This document shows positions 1-4,113 of a DNA stretch of 11,875 nucleotides, piece after piece. This stretch comes from Burkholderiales bacterium (GTDB lineage Bacteria; Pseudomonadota; Gammaproteobacteria; Burkholderiales; Casimicrobiaceae). The notes under the pieces are model-generated. The model saw nothing but the letters and a program-made list of their open reading frames with translations. It was not told where the DNA came from and did not search any database. Both the position numbers and the translations under genes were made by a program. Position 1 is the first letter of the stretch. Each line of letters starts with the position of its first letter. The stretch spans positions 1 to 11,875 of the forward strand of contig JAIRPA010000107.1 of assembly GCA_031257235.1 (NCBI GenBank). The letters are read 5' to 3'.

Positions 1-628
1 CTTTGGCGAGCAACATCGCTTTATCGGGCGTGCCGCCGATGCCCAAACCAATCACGCCGGGCGGACACCAACCCGATCCCATCAAGGGCAAGGTTTTGAC
101 TACCCAATCCACGATGGAATCCGAAGGGTTCAACATCACCAAATGCGATTTGGCTTCAGAGCCGCCGCCTTTTGCCGCAAGTTTGATTTCGACTTTATTG
201 CCCGGCACGTAATCAAAATAAACCACCGCCGGCGTGTTGTTCTTTGTGTTTTTCCGCGCGCCGGCAGGATCGGCAAGCACCGAATAACGCAAGGTATTGG
301 ATTTGTCGGTATAGGCAAGCGCCACACCTTCGTTGATCATGTCAACCACCGAGCGAGAGCTCGTGTCAAACCGAACATCCATCCCGATCGACACAAATGC
401 CGTCACCAAACCCGTGTCTTGACAAATCGGACGATGCCCTTCGGCGCACATGCGGGAGTTGGTTAATATTTGCGCAATCGCGTCTTTTGCCGCGGCGGAT
501 TGCTCGCGCTCATACGCAGCGCCTAAAGCCTCCACGTAATCCAACGGATGATAATAAGAAATATATTGCAAGGCGTCAGCGACACTTTGAATGACATCTT
601 CCGCTTTAATCAGGGTTTGTTGGGACAT
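1..628 (-). CDS. fumA: Class I fumarate hydratase, N-terminal 209 residues (3' end outside window)
   Basis: Reverse-strand reading from ATG at 628-626 stays open for 209 codons to the window edge. Class I fumarases are oxygen-sensitive [4Fe-4S] enzymes of the TCA cycle that interconvert fumarate and L-malate in the cytoplasm. The sequence shows the family's landmarks: NSRMCAEGHRPICQDTG (Cys69, first cluster ligand), DPAGARKNTKNNTPAV, the AAKGGGSEAKS loop (about 151-161), MLNPSDSIVDW and GWCPPGVIGLGIGGT (Cys188, second ligand). The third ligand would lie beyond the edge. The N-terminal stretch SVADALQYISYYHP is, from memory, typical of the roughly 500-residue beta/gammaproteobacterial enzymes. 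GGAGAG, read on the reverse strand at 641-636, is the ribosome binding site 7 nt before ATG. It is divergent from pta. The related tartrate dehydratase alpha subunit is less likely given this N-terminus. Numbering among fumA/fumB paralogues is arbitrary. Confidence 0.9.
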   Translation of the reverse strand, partial: MSQQTLIKAEDVIQSVADALQYISYYHPLDYVEALGAAYEREQSAAAKDAIAQILTNSRMCAEGHRPICQDTGLVTAFVSIGMDVRFDTSSRSVVDMINEGVALAYTDKSNTLRYSVLADPAGARKNTKNNTPAVVYFDYVPGNKVEIKLAAKGGGSEAKSHLVMLNPSDSIVDWVVKTLPLMGSGWCPPGVIGLGIGGTPDKAMLLAK

Positions 629-838
629 TTGCTTTCTCTCCGATAATCCAGACACACATTAAAAACCAAGCTTAAAATCCGTGAAACTTGGGGTGACTTT
701 GCCGTGCAAACACTCGCGCGTCAAAGGTGTCGCTATTGTAGAGGCAAGTCCTTCTTATTTTTTTGACTTGCGACTATAAACCCTAAATTAAATGCGGATT
801 ATTCAATAAAAGGATTGACTTTATTTCGTGCCTAATGG

Positions 839-869
839 TTGACTTTTTTTCTGTGCTTTTTGGTATGAT
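839..869 (+). promoter_or_regulatory. Probable sigma-70 promoter for pta-ackA (extended -10)
   Basis: TTGACT (839-844) serves as -35 and TATGAT (864-869) as -10, with a 19-nt spacer. The spacer is longer than the 17-nt optimum, but the -10 is preceded by TGG, giving an extended -10 (TGGTATGAT) that tolerates a weak or poorly spaced -35. Transcription would start near 876 and leave a leader of about 190 nt before pta. This is inferred from motif match only. Confidence 0.5.
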
Positions 870-875
870 TCGTTG

Positions 876-1055
876 AACCAAGCCCTTTTTTAGCCCTCGC
901 GCGCTGTGTCACCGGTCGCCACGACGCTTTAATTTTCCGCTCTAGGTCGGCGGATATGCCGGCGGAGACTCATACCCGGCGCGCCTTAAAGGTTTGATGC
1001 AGGTCTTGACCCGGGGCGCGCAAACGCTCGCCCGCGTTTTTTCACACGAATCGAC
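876..1055 (+). promoter_or_regulatory. Candidate structured 5' leader of pta with terminator-like hairpin
   Basis: The inferred leader can form several helices. GCGCGCC (979-985) pairs with GGCGCGC (1015-1021). GGGCG (1014-1018) pairs with CGCCC (1029-1033). AAACGC (1022-1027) pairs with GCGTTT (1034-1039) around a 6-nt loop and is followed by more T's to 1042. The second and third helices cannot both form simply, because the CGCCC strand sits in the loop of the third, which resembles a switch between alternative folds before the ribosome binding site. I do not recognise it as any riboswitch class I know. A GC-rich leader can show such pairings by chance. Confidence 0.3.
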
Positions 1056-1066
1056 AAGGAGGCACG

Positions 1067-2062
1067 ATGACTACTTTTTTAGCTTCAATCAAAGACCGCG
1101 CGAAGACGCTCAATAAAACCATTGTCTATCCCGAAGGAAACGACGAACGCGTTGTCCGCGCGGCACAAATTGCCACCCAAAAAAAAATCGCGCGCATCAT
1201 TCTTTTAGGCAATCGGGACGCCATTCAAAGACTTTGTCCCGATGTTTCTTTAGACGGCATCACCATCATTGATCCTAAAACGGAAAACATCGCCCCCTAC
1301 GCCGACACCCTCTACGAATTGCGCAAAGATAAAGGTATGGATCGCGCCACCGCCGAAAAGCTCGCACGCGACGAAATGTATTTTGGTGTGTTGCTGGTGC
1401 ACATGGGCAAGGCAGACGGCATGGTCGGCGGCGCGGCGCACCCGACAAGCGACATGCTAAGACCGGGCTTGCAAATCGTTAAAACCGCGCCGGGCATTAA
1501 AACCGTATCGAGTTGTTTTGTGATGGTTTTGCCGGAGGACTCCCCCTATGGTCAAAACGGGCTTTTGATTTTTGGCGACTGCGCCGTCAACCCCAACCCC
1601 ACCGCCGAGCAATTAGCCGATATTGCCATTGCTTCGGCGTCTTCCGCTCAATCCATTGCGGGCATCAAAGAGCCGCGCGTGGCGCTTTTATCGTTTTCCA
1701 CCAAAGGTTCCGCCAAACATGAATTGGTGGATAAAGTGGTCGCCGCTGTGGCGTTGTGCCAATCCCGCGCGCCGAACATTGCGTTTGACGGCGAATTGCA
1801 GTTCGACGCGGCGGTGGTGGAATCTGTGGCACAAAGAAAAGCACCGGGCAGCCCCGTGGCAGGTCGCGCCAATGTCTTTATTTTTCCTGATCTTCAATCG
1901 GGCAACATCGGCTACAAAATGGTCGAACGTTTAGCCGGCGCGGATGCGATTGGACCCATCTGCCAAGGATTCAACAAACCCTTAAACGATCTTTCGCGCG
2001 GATGCTCGATTGAAGACATTATCAACGTGACCGCCATCACCGTCATGCAAGTCGCACGTTAA
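1067..2062 (+). CDS. pta: Phosphate acetyltransferase (short form)
   Basis: This cytoplasmic enzyme transfers acetyl between CoA and phosphate (acetyl-CoA + Pi to acetyl phosphate + CoA), the first step of acetate production or, in reverse, a step in acetate use. The 331 residues cover the PTA_PTB catalytic domain only. The DRTGG/BioD-like N-terminal extension of the roughly 700-residue enterobacterial enzyme is absent. Landmarks are VYPEGNDERVVRAA near the N-terminus, HMGKADGMVGGAAHPTSD, DCAVNPNPTAEQLADIAI, LSFSTKGSAKHE, DGELQFDAA, FPDLQSGNIGYKMVERL and the C-terminal NDLSRGCS. In the last, Ser310-Arg311 match the Ser-Arg pair of the Methanosarcina enzyme's active site. AAGGAGG (1056-1062), 4 nt before the ATG, fixes the start. 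It is followed 93 nt later by ackA, its normal partner, and probably shares its promoter. Confidence 0.96.
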   Translation: MTTFLASIKDRAKTLNKTIVYPEGNDERVVRAAQIATQKKIARIILLGNRDAIQRLCPDVSLDGITIIDPKTENIAPYADTLYELRKDKGMDRATAEKLARDEMYFGVLLVHMGKADGMVGGAAHPTSDMLRPGLQIVKTAPGIKTVSSCFVMVLPEDSPYGQNGLLIFGDCAVNPNPTAEQLADIAIASASSAQSIAGIKEPRVALLSFSTKGSAKHELVDKVVAAVALCQSRAPNIAFDGELQFDAAVVESVAQRKAPGSPVAGRANVFIFPDLQSGNIGYKMVERLAGADAIGPICQGFNKPLNDLSRGCSIEDIINVTAITVMQVAR

Positions 2063-2090
2063 TAAAGCATTTCACCGGCTTTACCGATCC

Positions 2091-2120
2091 TCGTTTTGCC
2101 CTCTTTGAGCGGCAAAACGA
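2091..2120 (+). terminator. Intercistronic hairpin between pta and ackA
   Basis: TCGTTTTGCC (2091-2100) and GGCAAAACGA (2111-2120) are perfect 10-bp arms around a 10-nt loop. A run of five T's comes only after a 6-nt gap (2127-2131), so a classical intrinsic terminator is doubtful. It may partly terminate, or cap pta mRNA and set the ratio of Pta to AckA. AckA still needs expression from upstream, as no strong promoter is visible between the genes. Confidence 0.55.
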
Positions 2121-2155
2121 CGGGAATTTTTCAACGATAAAACAGGAAAATACTT

Positions 2156-3340
2156 ATGGATATTTTGGTCATCAACGCAGGCAGTTCCTCTCTTAAATAT
2201 CAGCTTTTTGATATGAGCAAAGAAAGCGTGATCGCGCGCGGGATTTGCGAACGCATCGGTCAATCCGGCTCGGTGTTGACGCACAATAAAACCCACAAGA
2301 TCGAACACGCGATGCCCACCCACAAAGAAGCCATCGAGTTGGTCATTCAAACCTTAACCGATCCTAAAATCGGCGCGATTAAAGATATGTCCGAAATTAC
2401 CGCCGTGGGACATCGGGTGCTTTTAAGCGGGGAACAATATCATTCAAGCGTTCTGATCGACACCGACGTGATTGACGTGATTAAAAGCAATATTGATTTA
2501 GGTCCCCTACACATGCCCGCAAACCTCATGGGGATTGAAGCGTGTCGATCCATCATGCCCCAAACGCCGATGTCTGCGGTATTTGATAATACTTTTCATT
2601 CCACCATGCCGGATTACGCTTATATGTACGCCATCCCTTATGAGGATTATCAAAAATACGGCTTGCGTAAATACGGATTCCACGGAACCAGTCACTTATA
2701 CGTTGCCGGCGAAGTCGAAAAACTCATGGGCAGAAAAGACTTCAATTTGATTATTTGTCACTTAGGCAACGGCGCGAGTATTTCCGCCGTCAAAAACGGG
2801 CAATGTATTGATACTTCCATGGGTCTCACCCCCTTAGAAGGACTGGTGATGGGCACGCGAAGCGGCGATATTGATCCTGCCGCCGTGGTCTATTTGATGG
2901 ACAAAACCGGCATGACCGCGCACCAAACGGTCGATTATCTCAATAAGAAAAGCGGATTATTGGGCGTCTCGGGCGTGAGCTCCGACCTGCGCGACTTACT
3001 GGCGGCGGTCAAACAAGGCAATCATCGCGCCGACCTTGCCATCAAAATGTTTACTTACCGTGTCCGAAAATACATCGGCGCTTACGCCATGGCATTAAAC
3101 GGCGTGGACGCCATTGCCTTGACCGGAGGCATCGGAGAATTTGGGACGTATGTTCGTGAGCTCATCTTAAGCGACATGGAGTATTTGGGCGTGACTTTAA
3201 ACAAAACCGCCAACCAACATACGCCGGCAGGGACGACCTCCATCATCTCCTCCGGAAAAACCAAAGTTTATATTGTGCCCACCAACGAAGAGCTGGTCAT
3301 CGCGCGGGAGACGCGGCGTTTGGTTGCCGCGCAAAAGTAA
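2156..3340 (+). CDS. ackA: Acetate kinase
   Basis: Acetate kinase interconverts acetyl phosphate + ADP with acetate + ATP in the cytoplasm, completing the Pta-AckA pathway. The 394 residues match the usual length and ASKHA fold. VINAGSSSLKYQ carries Asn7. GHRVLLSGE has Arg87, FDNTFHSTMP has Asp144, KYGFHGTSH has His176 and His180, and TRSGDIDP has Arg235. ICHLGNGASI forms the phosphate loop, ALTGGIGE lies near the C-terminus, and PTNEELVIARET carries the late conserved Glu. These correspond to the substrate, transition-state and metal residues known from the Methanosarcina enzyme. The start is supported by AGGAAA (2144-2149) about 7 nt before ATG. It ends just before a repeat island, and its final codons (CAA AAG TAA) are followed after 10 nt by the CGGCAAAAAGTA palindrome. 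Confidence 0.97.
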   Translation: MDILVINAGSSSLKYQLFDMSKESVIARGICERIGQSGSVLTHNKTHKIEHAMPTHKEAIELVIQTLTDPKIGAIKDMSEITAVGHRVLLSGEQYHSSVLIDTDVIDVIKSNIDLGPLHMPANLMGIEACRSIMPQTPMSAVFDNTFHSTMPDYAYMYAIPYEDYQKYGLRKYGFHGTSHLYVAGEVEKLMGRKDFNLIICHLGNGASISAVKNGQCIDTSMGLTPLEGLVMGTRSGDIDPAAVVYLMDKTGMTAHQTVDYLNKKSGLLGVSGVSSDLRDLLAAVKQGNHRADLAIKMFTYRVRKYIGAYAMALNGVDAIALTGGIGEFGTYVRELILSDMEYLGVTLNKTANQHTPAGTTSIISSGKTKVYIVPTNEELVIARETRRLVAAQK

Positions 3341-3350
3341 ACCAGGGGTT

Positions 3351-3427
3351 CGGCAAAAAGTAAAAACCTACTTTTTGCCGGTGTATGCTTTCCAAAAAAG
3401 GACAGGGAGACCCCGACGATTTTTTGT
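3351..3427 (+). repeat. CGGCAAAAAGTA repeat element, copy 1
   Basis: It opens with a perfect palindrome: CGGCAAAAAGTA (3351-3362), a 6-nt loop, then TACTTTTTGCCG (3369-3380). It continues through TTTCCAAAAAA to CGACGATTTTTTGTA at the end. The same start, middle and end words occur in order in copy 2 (3739-3920), which establishes it as a repeated unit. Lying 10 nt after the ackA stop, the hairpin could stabilise or end the ackA transcript, but its T's are inside the stem rather than after it. Confidence 0.7.
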
Positions 3428-3455
3428 AGGAAAAGCGAAAAAACCGGATTGGGTT

Positions 3456-3487
3456 TCAGGAATCAGAGGTCAGGGATCAGGGATCAG
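3456..3487. repeat. Degenerate TCAG array (inverse of the CCCTGA array)
   Basis: Five TCAG words at 6- to 7-nt spacing, most followed by GG or AGG. It is the reverse complement in style of the arrays at 4035-4093 and 11136-11162, and it forms the outer end of the left inverted arm. Confidence 0.6.
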
Positions 3488-3589
3488 AAACGCTGTCATT
3501 TAAGCGCGTAGTTTGCTTTAGCAAACGAAGTCACAGAATCCAAGCCCCCTTTATAAAAGGGGGTGGCTACGAAGTAGCCGGGGGTTTGC
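3461..3589 (+). repeat. Left arm of a roughly 128-bp inverted repeat
   Basis: The arm runs from AATCAGAGGTCAGGGATCAGG through GTCATTTAAGCGC, the hairpin GTTTGC-TTTA-GCAAAC, GAAGTCACAGAATCCA, and GCCCCCTTTATAAAAGGGGG, to module A and GGGGGTTTGC. The reverse complement of 3936-4063 matches it nearly base for base apart from single-base changes, a few bases after the TCAG words, and the internal variable hairpin. The hairpin GGCTAC-GAA-GTAGCC lies at 3565-3579. Confidence 0.8.
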
Positions 3590-3680
3590 GCTTTTCGGGA
3601 CGCTTGATGCCGGCGTCCCGTACATATTCCTCCGCGCCATCCCACGCACGCCTTTAGGCGGCGGACGCGCAAAGCGCATC

Positions 3681-3729
3681 GCAAACCCCCGTCAGGCTAA
3701 AGCCTGCCACCCCCTTTTATAAAGGGGGC
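3681..3729 (-). repeat. Hairpin module B (GCCCCC...GGGGGTG...GGGGGTTTGC)
   Basis: Read on the reverse strand this has the same constant flanks as modules A (3544-3589, plus) and C (3936-3981, minus). The 19-bp AT-centred G/C palindrome comes first, then TGG, a variable hairpin, then CGGGGGTTTGC. Here the variable hairpin, in plus orientation, is CAGGCT-AA-AGCCTG (3693-3706), different in sequence from both other copies. Confidence 0.7.
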
Positions 3730-3736
3730 TTTTTTA
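3710..3736 (+). terminator. Intrinsic terminator-like hairpin with T-tail
   Basis: CCCCCTTTTATAAAGGGGG (3710-3728) forms an 8-bp stem with a 3-nt loop and is followed by C and six T's (3730-3735). This is the only repeat hairpin in the island with the classic GC stem plus U-tract, so it probably stops rightward transcription coming from ackA and insulates tamA. Confidence 0.6.
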
Positions 3737-3738
3737 TT

Positions 3739-3920
3739 CGGCAAAAAGTAAACCCCTACTTTTGGGCGGTGTGAATTTCCAAAAAATCGCGGGACAACCT
3801 TTGGTTGGGGCGGAACTAACTTTGCGAAGCAAAGTTAGTGGAGACCAAAACCACGGTTGGGGCGGAACTAACTTTGCGAAGCAAAGTTAGTGGAGACCAA
3901 AACCACGACGATTTTTTGTA
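3739..3920 (+). repeat. CGGCAAAAAGTA repeat element, copy 2 (enlarged)
   Basis: It shares with copy 1 the opening CGGCAAAAAGTAAA, a degraded right arm (CTACTTTTGGGCGG), TTTCCAAAAAA and the closing CGACGATTTTTTGTA. Between them lies the 52-bp tandem duplication absent from copy 1. CAAAAAATCG (3780-3789) and CGATTTTTTG (3909-3918) are perfect inverted 10-mers bounding the duplicated interior. Confidence 0.7.
3803..3906. repeat. Perfect 2 x 52-bp tandem repeat with internal palindrome
   Basis: Units 3803-3854 and 3855-3906 are identical at every position. Each begins GGTTGGGGCGGA and ends GGAGACCAAAACCAC. Each contains ACTAACTTTGC-GAA-GCAAAGTTAGT, an 11-bp-arm hairpin with a 3-nt loop. Identity over 52 bp suggests a recent duplication, probably by slippage or unequal exchange at the palindrome. 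Confidence 0.9.
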
Positions 3921-3935
3921 TAAACGGCGGTTGAT

Positions 3936-4063
3936 GCAAACCCCCGACTGCTTTCGCAGTCACCCCCTTTTATAAAGGGGGCTGGATTCTGCGACTTCGT
4001 TTGCTAAAGCAAACTACGCGCTTAAATGACGACGCCCTGATTCCTGATCCCTGACCTCTGATT
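3936..4063 (-). repeat. Right arm of the roughly 128-bp inverted repeat, with module C
   Basis: This is the reverse complement partner of 3461-3589. On the reverse strand it reads AATCAGAGG..., GTCATTTAAGCGC, GTTTGC-TTTA-GCAAAC, GAAGTCGCAGAATCCA, and the GCCCCCTTTATAAAAGGGGG palindrome (plus-strand counterpart at 3963-3981). Then comes the variable hairpin GACTGC-GAAA-GCAGTC (3946-3961) and CGGGGGTTTGC. Confidence 0.8.
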
Positions 4064-4093
4064 CCCCTGAACCCCTGATTCCCGAAACCCTGC
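4035..4093. repeat. Degenerate CCCTGA/CCTGATT array upstream of tamA
   Basis: Six CTGA words in pyrimidine-rich context, with two CCGAAA/CCCTG-like end units, at 7- to 9-nt spacing. It overlaps the outer end of the right inverted arm and stops just before the tamA -10 box. Similar arrays sit at 3456-3487 (inverted) and 11136-11162. Confidence 0.6.
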
Positions 4094-4095
4094 CA

Positions 4096-4113
4096 CGCCT
4101 TATAATACAAGGC
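4096..4113 (+). promoter_or_regulatory. tamA -10 box, likely leaderless transcript
   Basis: A consensus TATAAT (4101-4106) sits with only 7 bp between it and the tamA ATG at 4114. Transcription starting the usual 6-8 nt after a -10 box would begin on or next to the A of the ATG. Upstream at the right spacing only a poor -35 is found (TTCCCG, 4079-4084), inside the repeat array. The inverted pair GCCTT/AAGGC (4098-4102 and 4109-4113) flanks the box. Confidence 0.45.

Larger units (their letters stand above)
629..1066. other. Divergent intergenic region between fumarase and pta
   Basis: This 438-bp stretch has no convincing gene. The left part (629-760) should hold the fumarase promoter on the reverse strand. 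The best -10 candidate there is TACAAT read from 740 to 735, but no good -35 sits at the right distance. The AT-rich middle (750-870) holds three TTGACTT words and the pta promoter. The right part (about 876-1055) is GC-rich and looks like a structured pta leader. Confidence 0.6.
3341..4113. other. Gene-free island of nested repeats between ackA and tamA
   Basis: The 773 bp contain no credible gene. Almost every base belongs to a repeat. The order is: CGGCAAAAAGTA element copy 1 (3351-3427), left inverted arm (3461-3589), a central segment with the CGGGACGC/GCGTCCCG hairpin (3596-3620), hairpin module B with a T-tail (3681-3736), CGGCAAAAAGTA element copy 2 enlarged by a tandem duplication (3739-3920), right inverted arm (3936-4063), and a CCCTGA array (4035-4093). 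Parts recur at 11109-11162 and 11814-11875. Confidence 0.8.

Noticed and set aside
143..594. Forward open frames opposite the fumarase gene
   Set aside because: They are antisense shadows. The reverse strand encodes an unmistakable class I fumarase with cluster cysteines.
956..997. A 13-codon ORF (MPAETHTRRALKV) in the pta leader as a leader peptide
   Set aside because: There is no convincing ribosome binding site and no run of regulatory codons. It is too short to support without conservation.
876..1055. A known riboswitch or tRNA in the pta leader
   Set aside because: I saw no conserved core of the classes I can recall (TPP, cobalamin, glycine, SAM, fluoride, ZTP) and no cloverleaf.
3351..3380. 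The post-ackA palindrome as a standard intrinsic terminator
   Set aside because: Its T-run is inside the 3' arm and no U-tract follows the stem. The hairpin at 3710-3736 fits a terminator far better.
3273..3684. Open frames 3273-3503 (plus) and 3496-3684 (minus) in the ackA-tamA gap
   Set aside because: Both consist of repeat sequence (the reverse one reads through module A and the inverted arm), lack ribosome binding sites and resemble no family. The first also overlaps the ackA 3' end.
3803..3906. CRISPR array
   Set aside because: Only two directly abutting identical units with no spacers, and no cas genes nearby. It is a tandem duplication.
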